From: Chloroflexota bacterium
GTDB lineage: Bacteria > Chloroflexota > Anaerolineae > Anaerolineales > Anaerolineaceae
Direction of reading: 5' to 3'
Length of the DNA stretch: 9,832 nucleotides
Assembly (NCBI GenBank): GCA_021796375.1
Contig: JAJYJF010000048.1
Span: forward strand, 1-9,832
Shown here in pieces: positions 1 through 6,222 of this stretch (within the stretch, counting starts at the first letter, position 1; each line of letters starts with the position of its first letter). Both the position numbers and the translations under genes were made by a program. The notes beneath the pieces are model-generated. The model was not told the origin of the DNA. It saw only the letters and a program-made list of their open reading frames with translations, and made no database searches.

Positions 1-2
1 GC

Positions 3-359
3 TTCGTCTACCACGGGCAGTCCTTCCCGGCCCTGCAGGGGCTCTACTTCTACGGCGATTACTGCTCCGGGCGCATCTGGGGGATGCAGTTGTCGAACGG
101 AACCTGGCAAACGACCCAACTGGCGCAGGAGCCCTTCCAGATTACCGCTTTCGGGCTGGAGCAGAACGGCGAGGAGCTCGTGGCCGATGCGACCAACGGC
201 ATCATTTACCAGCTGGTGGGAAGCGCGCCCGCCGCGACGCCCACCCCTACGCTGCCCTCCCCGGTGCCTTCCCCAACGCCCACCTCAACACCCACCTCAA
301 CACCCATCGTCGGCGGCTCCCCAAACAAGATGATCTTCCTGCCGGTCATCGGGCGCTGA
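3..359 (+). CDS. PQQ-dependent sugar dehydrogenase-like secreted protein, C-terminal part (5' end outside window)
   Basis: This is the last 118 codons of a gene that begins before the window; the frame is open from base 3. The visible start reads FVYHGQSFPALQGLYFYGDYCSGR, split as FVYHGQSFPALQG and LYFYGDYCSGR. This resembles the last blades of the glucose/sorbosone dehydrogenase (soluble aldose sugar dehydrogenase, PQQ-type) beta-propeller, where a G-x-Y-x-F/Y-GDYCSGRIW stretch is typical. The propeller ends near the IIYQLV strand. A Pro/Thr-rich linker follows (PTPTLPSPVPSPTPTSTP), partly built from a 12-bp DNA repeat. The protein then ends in a short hydrophobic tail, KMIFLPVIGR. The linker and tail suggest an extracellular or surface-anchored enzyme that oxidises sugars or related substrates, but the catalytic half is not visible. 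The family call is good at the fold level; substrate and cofactor cannot be judged from this fragment. Confidence 0.75.
   Translation, partial: FVYHGQSFPALQGLYFYGDYCSGRIWGMQLSNGTWQTTQLAQEPFQITAFGLEQNGEELVADATNGIIYQLVGSAPAATPTPTLPSPVPSPTPTSTPTSTPIVGGSPNKMIFLPVIGR
279..302 (+). repeat. 12-bp tandem repeat coding Pro-Thr-Ser-Thr
   Basis: Two perfect tandem copies of CCCACCTCAACA lie inside the Pro/Thr-rich linker of the dehydrogenase and encode PTST-type units. This is typical slippage-prone coding sequence in a disordered linker between a secreted domain and its C-terminal tail. Confidence 0.8.
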
Positions 360-434
360 CCGCCCGGCGAGCCGCCGCGGTCCAGGAACCACCAGCCCGG
401 TGAAAAAGGATCATGGCAATCCGGGAACTCCATC

Positions 435-453
435 GTATACACATTGTGTCTAC
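435..453. promoter_or_regulatory. 19-bp imperfect palindrome, candidate mazEF operator
   Basis: GTATACACATTGTGTCTAC is a dyad centred on a single base, with eight of nine possible pairs complementary. It lies about 33 bases before the first codon of the mazE remnant. MazE-type antitoxins autoregulate by binding palindromes in their own promoter, so this is where an operator would be expected. Binding is inferred. The gene it would control is broken, so the site may be a relic. Confidence 0.45.
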
Positions 454-486
454 AACAAGCTTGAGAGCCGGCGGCGTGTGAGAGAG

Positions 487-733
487 GTGGAAACGATACC
501 CCATATTCAGTGGTGGGGAAACAGCCTGGCGTTCCGAATTCCCCAAAAAAATCACGGAGGATTTGGAGCTGGAGGTTAATACCGAGATCAATCTCCAGGA
601 GAAGGACGGGGTTTTGATTCTTTCCCAGGTCAGGCGGAACAAGGATTCACTGGGCGATCTGGTCGCTCAGATCACCCCTGAAAACCCTCATAGAGAGATC
701 AGCACTGGAAGCCCGGCGGGAAATGAGGCCTGG
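487..733 (+). pseudogene. mazE-like antitoxin, frameshifted and without its stop codon
   Basis: The reading starts at GTG 487 (METIPHIQ; GTG 478 is an alternative) and continues WWGNSLAFRIP, the AbrB/MazE-type DNA-binding N-terminus, where WGNSlavRIP is diagnostic. The frame breaks at a CCCC-AAAAAAA tract (541-551). Removing one base joins RIP to KKITEDLELEVNTEI in the next frame. The rest reads as a normal MazE: a VLILSQVRR strand, then SLGDLVAQITPENPH and STGSPAGNEAW, matching the toxin-binding tail that normally ends G-K/N-E-x-W. The usual TGA after that Trp is GGA here (734-736), so the frame runs on to 835. In the family the stop overlaps the mazF start, and the ATG at 736 still sits there. 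A homopolymer frameshift alone could be a sequencing error, but the other lesions at this locus argue for real decay. Confidence 0.8.
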
Positions 734-735
734 GG

Positions 736-988
736 ATGCCCAACTATTATGGGCCGGAACGCGTCGATATCATCCGCATTTAGCGGTGACGCGCCCAATC
801 ACTTCGGAGAAAAAAGGATACCCATTCGAGGTTGAGCTTCCGAAAAGCCTGGTTATCCGCGGCGTCGTTCTGGCCGATCGGGTGAAAAACCTCGATTGGG
901 CTGCCCGGGAAGCTGAATTCAAATGCCATGCCCCCCACTGGTCGTGAACGGAATCACGGCAAAATTGAGGCTGTTGATTGGGCTATAG
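736..988 (+). pseudogene. mazF-like endoribonuclease toxin, internally deleted and frameshifted
   Basis: ATG 736 begins MPNYYGPERVDIIRI, the MazF N-terminus (family form roughly MPNYVPxRGDIVWL), and stops at TAG 781. About 30 residues of the family are then missing, including the segment with the conserved G-x-E-Q-x-G-x-RP strand. The sequence resumes in another frame as RPITSEKKGYPFEVELP, followed by GVVLADRVKNLDW and AAREAEFKCHAP, which are unmistakable MazF motifs. At the C6 tract (931-936) the frame changes again. The as-is reading stops at 947, but a one-base shift gives PLVVNGITAKLRLLIGL and a stop at 986-988, the expected C-terminal helix. MazF toxins are sequence-specific mRNA interferases; with the core deleted this copy should be inactive. 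It lies immediately downstream of the mazE remnant in the standard antitoxin-toxin order. Confidence 0.85.
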
Positions 989-1239
989 CCGCATTTTATT
1001 AGGGCAGGAAACGACGAGTCCGCGGGGACCGGCTGGCCCATCCGGCTCCCCCCACGTCTCTCCCCCATCCGGGTAGACCGCCGGGCCGTGGAACGCTCCT
1101 TGAGATTGCCCGCCCAAACGGCCTCCATCCAGTACGGCATAGGAAGCCTGTGGGGGATGGGTTCGCGCTGATCGCCGGCCAGCCTGAACGCAGGTTCTGG
1201 CGCGTCCAAATCCACCGGTCCTAAATTACACTTTATAGA
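989..1239. other. Intergenic stretch with no recognisable gene
   Basis: Between the mazF remnant and the promoter region of the ABC operon I see no convincing coding sequence. A 98-codon open frame on the minus strand (919-1215) has no ribosome binding site or family resemblance, and its 3' part is antisense to the mazF remnant. The GC content resembles the surrounding genes, so an unrecognised decayed gene is possible. Confidence 0.5.
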
Positions 1240-1245
1240 TATAAT
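1240..1245 (+). promoter_or_regulatory. Candidate -10 box upstream of the ABC operon
   Basis: A perfect TATAAT lies in a short AT-rich island 63 bases before the GTG start of the binding-protein gene. No good -35 hexamer is present at 16-18 bases upstream, so an activator-dependent promoter is possible. A weaker alternative is TACAAT at 1283-1288, which also lacks a -35. Confidence 0.35.
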
Positions 1246-1261
1246 TATTTTTGTTCAAAGT

Positions 1262-1274
1262 ATCACCGGTTGAT
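1262..1274. promoter_or_regulatory. Near-palindrome ATCACCGGTTGAT, possible operator
   Basis: This 13-base dyad has five of six pairs complementary around a central G. It sits between the candidate -10 box and the GTG start of the sugar-binding lipoprotein. Such a place suits a LacI- or GntR-type repressor controlling a carbohydrate importer. No regulator gene is in the window, so this is a weak inference. Confidence 0.2.
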
Positions 1275-1307
1275 CGTTCATATACAATTGTTGGGAGGGA
1301 TTCAGAA

Positions 1308-2747
1308 GTGAAGAATACACGTTTTACAGCCGTCTGGTATACGCCGTTCGTGATATTGGTCCTTGTTTCTCTCGCCCTGGCAGGATGCGCGCCGGCAGCT
1401 GCCACCACGCCCGCGCCCACGTCGGCCCCAGCCGCCACCTCGGCGCCGGCTGCCACCTCAGCGCCGGCAGCTACTTCGGCGCCGGCGGCGACCTCGGCCC
1501 CGGCGGCCACAGCCGCGGCCACCAGCGCTCCCGCCGCTGGCCAGCCCGTCACGCTGACCTTCTATTACCCGGTCGCCGTGCCCGGCCCCATCACCCAGTT
1601 GATCAACGGCTACATCCAGAAGTTTGAGGCAGCCAACCCCGATATCAAAGTCAATGCCGTCCTCTCTGGCGGCTACCCCGATACCCTGACCAAGATCCAA
1701 ACCACGATCAAGGGCGGCGGCACCCCGCCGGACGTGGCCGTGCTCCTCTCCACCGACCTGTACTCGCTGGTAGACTCGAATGCCATCCAGCCTCTTGACA
1801 GCTTCATCCAGAGCAGCGGGGGGGATTCATTCACCTCCGATTTCTACCCCGCCTACATGGCCAACTCGAAATACCAGAACCACATCTGGAGCCTGCCGTT
1901 CCAGCGCTCCATCCCCGTCCTGTACTACAACAAGGACATGTTCAAAGCCGCCGGCATCAACGACAGCAAGGGTCCGGCGAACTACCAGGAAATGGTCGCA
2001 GATGCCCAGAAGCTGACGAAGCCGGATGGCAGCACCTGGGGCATCGAGATCTCCTCGGATGGGATCCCCTACTGGCTGTTCCAGTCCTTCGTCATCGGGA
2101 ACGGGTCGAACGTTTTCACGGCTCCGAACAAGGTCACCTTCGATACGCCGGAAGTCGAGAAAGCCCTCCAGGACTTCAGCGACCTGAGCAATAAGTACAA
2201 GGTCATGCCGACCGGCATCCTGCTGTGGGCCAATATGCCCAACGATTTCGTCAATGGGAAGGCCGCGATGATCTGGCACTCCAGCGGCTCGCTGGCGAAC
2301 ATCCTCAAGCAGGCGAAGTTTAACGTCGGCGTCGGCGACACGGTCGGCGAAAAAGGCTACGGCGCCCCGACAGGCGGCGGCAACATGTACATCATGAAGG
2401 GCATCCCCGCCGACCATCAGGCGGCTGCCTGGAAGTTCATCCAGTTCATGACCTCCACCGACATCCAGGCCGACTGGAGCATCAACACCGGCTACGTCGC
2501 ATCGCGCCAGTCCTCCTACAACACCCAGGCGATGAAAGACTACCTGGCGAAGACGCCCCAGGCCGCCGTCGCGCCGGATGGACTCAAGTACGCCGGCCCG
2601 GAGCTGGCCACGCACGACAACGCGCAGATCCAGAAGTTCCTCGGAGACGCCGTCCAGTCCGTCCTGACGGGCAAGAGCTCCGTGGCGGATGCGCTGAAAG
2701 CAGCCCAACAGCAGGCCGACCAGGTCCTCTCCCAGTTCCCGGATTAG
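1308..2747 (+). CDS. ABC transporter extracellular solute-binding lipoprotein (family 1, carbohydrate/UgpB-like)
   Basis: A 479-residue binding protein of the family-1 (SBP_bac_1, MalE/UgpB) type that captures a carbohydrate-like ligand outside the membrane and delivers it to the two permeases downstream. I chose GTG 1308 because GGGAGGG (1293-1299) sits 8 bases upstream and the protein then begins with a proper lipoprotein signal: positive residues, a hydrophobic core (FVILVLVSLALAGC) and lipobox Cys27. The open frame extends to a TTG at 1251, which has no ribosome binding site and would bury the signal peptide. Residues about 38-77 form a TSAPAA repeat linker. The mature domain starts near VTLTFYYP, with features typical of the family: PPDVAVLLSTDLYSL, the IPVLYYNKDMFKAAGI hinge segment, and WKFIQFMTSTDIQADW near the end. 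The VLYYNKD and NTGYV segments resemble glycerol-3-phosphate-binding UgpB, but the substrate cannot be assigned. One base separates its stop from the next start. Confidence 0.93.
   Translation: MKNTRFTAVWYTPFVILVLVSLALAGCAPAAATTPAPTSAPAATSAPAATSAPAATSAPAATSAPAATAAATSAPAAGQPVTLTFYYPVAVPGPITQLINGYIQKFEAANPDIKVNAVLSGGYPDTLTKIQTTIKGGGTPPDVAVLLSTDLYSLVDSNAIQPLDSFIQSSGGDSFTSDFYPAYMANSKYQNHIWSLPFQRSIPVLYYNKDMFKAAGINDSKGPANYQEMVADAQKLTKPDGSTWGIEISSDGIPYWLFQSFVIGNGSNVFTAPNKVTFDTPEVEKALQDFSDLSNKYKVMPTGILLWANMPNDFVNGKAAMIWHSSGSLANILKQAKFNVGVGDTVGEKGYGAPTGGGNMYIMKGIPADHQAAAWKFIQFMTSTDIQADWSINTGYVASRQSSYNTQAMKDYLAKTPQAAVAPDGLKYAGPELATHDNAQIQKFLGDAVQSVLTGKSSVADALKAAQQQADQVLSQFPD
1419..1538 (+). repeat. 18-bp coding tandem repeat (TSAPAA units) in the lipoprotein linker
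   Basis: Five consecutive 18-bp units (1419-1508) each encode Thr-Ser-Ala-Pro-Ala-Ala. A 12-bp TAAA insert and a sixth unit (1521-1538) follow. Units differ only at third codon positions apart from the AGC/TCG serine switch in the last unit, so the peptide is exactly conserved while the DNA has diverged. It forms a flexible tether between the lipid-anchored Cys27 and the binding domain. Confidence 0.9.
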
Positions 2748-2748
2748 C

Positions 2749-3672
2749 GTGGCGCTGACCTCTCAGGCCACCGTTGAAACCAAGCAGGCAGAGCGGCATC
2801 TCCGTTTTCGGAATGCTGCTCTGCCTTATTTACTGATCTCCCCGACCCTGCTGTTCGTCGCAGCCTTCACCCTGTGGCCGCTGCTGCGGGTCATTCATGA
2901 CAGCCTGTACGTCCAGAACCAGGCGGTCCAAACACCGCGGTTTACGGGCCTGGGGAATTTCCTGGCCCTGTTTTCCGACCCCTTCTTTCGCGGCGTCATC
3001 GAGAATACGCTGCTCTACGTCATCATCACCGTCCCGGTCAGCGTGTTCCTGGCGCTGGTGCTCGCGCTGCTGCTCAACCGCAAATTCCGCGCCCTGGGCC
3101 TCTACCGGCTGGCTTTTTTCTATCCCACCGTGCTGCCGATGGTCAGCGCAGCCACCATCTGGCTGTTCATGTACACGCCCGGGTACGGGCTGCTCAACGT
3201 CTTTATCGAGTTTTTCCACATTCCCAGCCAGAACTGGCTGGGGGATCCGAAGCTGGCCTTGATCGCCTTGATGATCCTGGGCGTGTGGAAGCAGACCGGC
3301 TATTTCATGGTTTTCTTCCTGGCCGGGATGCAGGGCCTCCCCCACGACGTGTTTGAATCGGCCAAGCTGGACGGCGCAAACATCGTCCAATCCACCCTGG
3401 CCATCACGCTGCCGCTGCTGATGGGGACGACGCTTTTTGTGACCACCATCGCCGTGATCAACGCCTTCGAGACGGTCGACCAGATCTACATCATGACCGG
3501 CGGCGGCCCGGTGAACGCGACGAACATGCTGCTGTTCGACCTGTGGCAGACGCTGTTCAGCTACCTGGACGTGGGCCGCGCCAGCGCGATCAGCGTGATC
3601 CTAGTGGTGATGTTGCTGGTTTTCACCGCGGTCAACTTTATCAGCACCGAACGGCGGGCCACCTATGAATAA
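2749..3672 (+). CDS. Carbohydrate ABC transporter permease (UgpA/MalF-type)
   Basis: A 307-residue inner-membrane permease, one half of the transmembrane channel for the ligand bound by the upstream lipoprotein. About six membrane segments are visible, near residues 25-47, 87-110, 119-142, 168-195, 224-240 and 276-298. The cytoplasmic EAA loop that docks onto the ATPase is at residues 203-221 (ESAKLDGANIVQSTLAITL, keeping the DGA core). YIMTGGGP and the ATNMLLFDLWQ stretch are usual for MalF/UgpA proteins. The start is GTG, one base after the upstream stop, with no ribosome binding site of its own, so translation probably depends on termination-reinitiation from the binding-protein gene. The stop overlaps the next gene by 8 bases. 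The family call is firm; the substrate is unknown. Confidence 0.93.
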   Translation: MALTSQATVETKQAERHLRFRNAALPYLLISPTLLFVAAFTLWPLLRVIHDSLYVQNQAVQTPRFTGLGNFLALFSDPFFRGVIENTLLYVIITVPVSVFLALVLALLLNRKFRALGLYRLAFFYPTVLPMVSAATIWLFMYTPGYGLLNVFIEFFHIPSQNWLGDPKLALIALMILGVWKQTGYFMVFFLAGMQGLPHDVFESAKLDGANIVQSTLAITLPLLMGTTLFVTTIAVINAFETVDQIYIMTGGGPVNATNMLLFDLWQTLFSYLDVGRASAISVILVVMLLVFTAVNFISTERRATYE

Positions 3673-4501
3673 GCGCCACCTGAACTCCGCGCTCAATTCC
3701 TTCGGACTGTTCGTCCTGGGCGCCGTTGCCCTGCTGTGGACCATGCCCATCCTGTGGGCGATCGCGGTCTCGTTCCACTCGCCGAATGAGCCGCTCAGCG
3801 CGGCAAACTTATGGTGGAGCAGCCAGCCGACGCCGTCCAACTACGCCCAGGCGCTCCAGATCGCCCCGTTCGGGCAGTACTACCTGAATACCATCATCAT
3901 CGTGCTGGGGATCTTGGCTTTCCAGCTGGTCACCATCTGCCTGGCTGGATATGCCTTTGCCCGGTACAGGTTCCGCGGGCAGAACATCCTGTTCTTCCTG
4001 ATTATTTTGCAGCTCATGCTGCCTTCCAGCGCCCTGGTGGTGCCGAACTACGCCACCATCCGCTCGCTGGGACTGTTCGACACGCTGCTGGCGGTGATGC
4101 TGCCGTTCTTCGGCTCGGCCTTCGGCACCTTCCTGATGCGCCAGACCTTTAAGACGGTCCCGCGGGAGCTGGACGACGCTGCCCGGGTCGATGGGGCGAA
4201 CTGGCTGCAGTCGCTGTGGAACGTCTACATTCCCCCGGCCCGCCCGGCGCTGATCGCCTTTGCGCTCTCATCGATCAGCTTTCACTGGAACGACTTCCTG
4301 TGGCCGCTCATCGTCACGAACAGCACCGCGAGCCGGCCGCTGACGGTCGGCCTGGCCGTGCTGACCCAGCTGGGCGAGATCGGCGCGCAGTGGCCGCTGG
4401 TGATGGCCGGGACGATCATTGTGGTCGGCCCGCTGCTGGTGCTGTTCCTGATCTTCCAGCGCCAGTTCATCGACAGCTTCCTCCACTCGGGTCTCAAATA
4501 A
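3665..4501 (+). CDS. Carbohydrate ABC transporter permease (UgpE/MalG-type)
   Basis: A 278-residue permease forming the second half of the channel. Membrane segments are visible near residues 13-37, 72-98, 107-127, 138-160, 192-214 and 245-266. The EAA loop is at about 168-190 and reads ELDDAARVDGANWLQSLWN, with the conserved DGA core and a following Pro. Pairs of MalF- and MalG-type permeases directly after a binding-protein gene are the standard arrangement of CUT1 sugar importers. Its ATG lies within the end of the preceding gene (8-base overlap), so the two are translationally coupled. No MsmK/UgpC/MalK-type ATPase follows: the next gene is convergent and unrelated. The complex therefore probably uses an ATPase encoded elsewhere. 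That absence is seen directly only within this window. Confidence 0.93.
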   Translation: MNKRHLNSALNSFGLFVLGAVALLWTMPILWAIAVSFHSPNEPLSAANLWWSSQPTPSNYAQALQIAPFGQYYLNTIIIVLGILAFQLVTICLAGYAFARYRFRGQNILFFLIILQLMLPSSALVVPNYATIRSLGLFDTLLAVMLPFFGSAFGTFLMRQTFKTVPRELDDAARVDGANWLQSLWNVYIPPARPALIAFALSSISFHWNDFLWPLIVTNSTASRPLTVGLAVLTQLGEIGAQWPLVMAGTIIVVGPLLVLFLIFQRQFIDSFLHSGLK

Positions 4502-4506
4502 GTGGG

Positions 4507-4522
4507 CTGAGCGCCGGCTCAG
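4507..4522. terminator. Hairpin between convergent genes, possible bidirectional terminator
   Basis: CTGAGC-GCCG-GCTCAG forms a perfect 6-bp stem with a 4-base loop. It lies just after the UgpE-type permease stop and overlaps the stop codon of the convergent M48 gene. There is no T-run on either strand, so intrinsic termination would be weak. Position is the main support. Confidence 0.35.
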
Positions 4523-5679
4523 GCGGTGCCCGCCCGGACCGGTCCCGCGCCCTCCGCCATGCGGATGCGCCTGGCGAGCGCCGGGTGGGAGTAAAAGACG
4601 AACTCCACCCACCCCTCCGGGTCTACCTCGGCCAGGTTCTGGTTGGCCAGGCGGGTGAGGGCCGAGGCGAAGGCCGGGCCGTTGCCGGTCGCCTCCAGGG
4701 CGTACTCGTCCGCGCGGCGCTCGCGCCAGCGCGAGTAGGCGTTGGTCAGCGGCATGGTGATCACCCCGTACAGCCCCAGCGCCAGGACGAGCAGCGGCAG
4801 CGCGGCCGGATCGGCGGGACCCGCCAGCCCAAACCAGACCACCCCCAGATTCAGGACGAGCGAGATCAGGTACAGCCCGACCAGGGTGATGACCGTCTCG
4901 ATCGCGATGCCAACCGGGATGTCGCGGTGAACCTGGTGCCCCAGCTCGTGGGCCAGCACGGTCTCGATCTCATCGGCCGAGAACTCGCTGAGCAGCGTGT
5001 CGCCCAGGATGATCCGGCGGGTGCTGCCGAGCCCGGTCAGGGCGGCGTTGGCGGACCTGGTCCGCCGGCTCATGTCGAACTTGTACACCCCCTGGACCTT
5101 CGTGTTGGCCCGCTCGGCCAGGCGCATCAGCCGGGCCGCCAGGTCGGCGTGCTCTTCCCCGAGCGGGACGTACTTATTGAACAGGGGCATGATGAGGACC
5201 GGCACCAGGTTGGCCAGCAGCACCTGGAAGACCAGCAGGACGCCCGCCACCCACAGCCACCAGGTCTGCGGGTCCGAGCGCAGGAGGAAGTAGATCACCT
5301 CGAGCAGGACCAGCCCCAGCGGCAGCGAGACGGCCATGCCCTTCAGCTGGTCGGCGGCCCATCCGGAGCGCGTCTGGTTGGACTGGCCGAAACGGTGCGG
5401 CAGGCTGAAGCCCGCATAGTAGGAAAGCGGCACGTCGAGGATGAAATAGACGGCGCCGAACGCCAGCGCGAAGAGCGGGGGGAGCAGCCAGGGGCTGGCG
5501 GTCAGCCCCGCCAGGCTCGCGCCGAGCGCCTTGCCCCAGCCAAAGGCCAGCCAGGCCAGCGCGTACGCCCCGCCGAAGAGCATGTCGATGACTTCCAGCC
5601 GGCGCTGCAGGCGGGCATAGACGCGGGCCTGCCGCTGGCGCTCGGGATCCAGGGTCGCCTGGGCGGTTGCTTCACTCAT
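4519..5679 (-). CDS. Integral-membrane M48 family zinc metallopeptidase (Ste24/CAAX prenyl protease type)
   Basis: A 386-residue membrane protease. The zinc-binding motif HELGH is at residues 244-248 (ligands H244 and H248, catalytic E245). The third ligand is E320 in an ExxAD motif (RERRADEYALE), and SHPALARRI near residue 365 is the usual C-terminal motif. The segment SANAALTGLGSTRRIILGDT just before the active site matches the Ste24 core, where an S-N-A-x-x-T-G-hydrophobic stretch precedes an I-x-L-x-DTLL strand. Hydrophobic segments lie near residues 34-57, 65-85, 118-134 and 143-168, then two after the zinc motif (about 255-285 and 293-311). This places the active site at the membrane, probably for protein quality control or processing. 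Many bacteria with this family lack prenylated proteins, so CAAX proteolysis is not implied. ATG 5679 is supported by AGAGGAGC 7 bases upstream. Confidence 0.93.
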   Translation of the reverse strand: MSEATAQATLDPERQRQARVYARLQRRLEVIDMLFGGAYALAWLAFGWGKALGASLAGLTASPWLLPPLFALAFGAVYFILDVPLSYYAGFSLPHRFGQSNQTRSGWAADQLKGMAVSLPLGLVLLEVIYFLLRSDPQTWWLWVAGVLLVFQVLLANLVPVLIMPLFNKYVPLGEEHADLAARLMRLAERANTKVQGVYKFDMSRRTRSANAALTGLGSTRRIILGDTLLSEFSADEIETVLAHELGHQVHRDIPVGIAIETVITLVGLYLISLVLNLGVVWFGLAGPADPAALPLLVLALGLYGVITMPLTNAYSRWRERRADEYALEATGNGPAFASALTRLANQNLAEVDPEGWVEFVFYSHPALARRIRMAEGAGPVRAGTA

Positions 5680-5720
5680 GGTTGCAGCTCCTCTGCATGA
5701 ATTTTCCCCTCGGATGGGAA

Positions 5721-5749
5721 ATTATTCCAGAAAAACCCCGGATCGGCAA
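5721..5749 (-). promoter_or_regulatory. Sigma-70-type promoter for the M48 protease gene
   Basis: On the minus strand, TTGCCG (5749-5744) is followed by a 17-base spacer and AATAAT (5726-5721). A TGG directly before the -10 adds an extended-10 TGn. The -10 lies about 40 bases before the protease start codon. Optimal spacing and the extended -10 make it a good candidate, and it implies transcription separate from the upstream sulfur operon. Confidence 0.6.
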
Positions 5750-5817
5750 GTGCGGGGAGGCCGGATTCGCGCCGGACGCCGATCTACCCCGCGCCGGAGA
5801 GCCTGGCGTGTATCTTC

Positions 5818-6222
5818 TCAAACTTCCCCCCGCGCCTGCTTCTTCCGGTATTCTTCCAGCGCGGCTTTCAGGGTATCCAGGCCCAGGGTGGCGCAGCGCG
5901 GGCGGGTCTTGACCGGCTCTTCGCCCAGCTCGTCGATCAGGAACTGGTAATCCATCTCGCTCGCCCGGTCGATGGGCATGCCCTGCACGTGCTCGGTGAG
6001 CATCGACGCTGCCGCCTGGCTGATCGTGCAGCCCTGGCCTTCGTACGAGACCGCCTGGATCTTGCCGTCGCGAATTTTCAGGTAGATGGTGACGGTGTCG
6101 CTGCAGCCGGAATGCCCGCCCTGCAGGTGGACGTCCGCGCCGGGCATGGGGCCGAAATTGCGCGGGTGCTGGTAGTGGTCGAGGATGTACTCGAGCTGCT
6201 CCCCCCGGTCGAAATCGCTCAA
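5818..6222 (-). CDS. IscU/NifU N-terminal-type Fe-S cluster assembly scaffold
   Basis: A 134-residue U-type scaffold on which Fe-S clusters are built before transfer to apo-proteins. Three cysteines are at positions 40 (SGCSDT), 65 ([13 protein letters not shown]) and 110 (RPRCATLG), with Asp42 two residues after the first. This is the Cys-x-Asp, Cys, Cys ligand set of IscU/SufU. The spacing between the second and third Cys (45 residues) is like IscU and lacks the roughly 20-residue insert of SufU. The start is TTG 6222, chosen because GGGAGAG lies 5 bases upstream and the protein then begins [20 protein letters not shown], the normal N-terminus. The open frame extends a further 166 codons, but that part is only the rhodanese gene read in another frame. 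The TTG overlaps the rhodanese stop as TTGA, so the two are coupled. The first Cys motif is CSD instead of the usual CGD, with no NP before it. Confidence 0.9.
   Translation of the reverse strand: MSDFDRGEQLEYILDHYQHPRNFGPMPGADVHLQGGHSGCSDTVTIYLKIRDGKIQAVSYEGQGCTISQAAASMLTEHVQGMPIDRASEMDYQFLIDELGEEPVKTRPRCATLGLDTLKAALEEYRKKQARGEV

Noticed and set aside
563..835. An intact 90-residue protein in the mazE frame
   Set aside because: It lacks the MazE N-terminus, which is in the preceding frame, and its last 34 residues exist only because the normal stop became GGA.
723..947. An intact 74-residue protein in the mazF frame
   Set aside because: The first ~23 residues are out of frame with the MazF N-terminus at 736. 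Only the later part is MazF, so this is a pseudogene fragment.
919..1215. A 98-codon minus-strand frame between mazF and the ABC operon
   Set aside because: No ribosome binding site, no recognisable motif, and its 3' end overlaps the mazF remnant in antisense.
1419..1538. Possible CRISPR-like array
   Set aside because: The units are directly adjacent without spacers and encode an in-frame peptide repeat.
1363..1700. Several Arg/Pro/Ala-rich frames over the lipoprotein linker
   Set aside because: They are alternative readings of the 18-bp GC-rich repeat and do not represent genes.
4216..5700. A 494-codon open frame on the plus strand
   Set aside because: It is antisense to the M48 protease gene, has Gln/Arg/Gly-rich nonsense composition, and starts inside the UgpE-type permease. 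GC-rich codon use on the other strand explains it.
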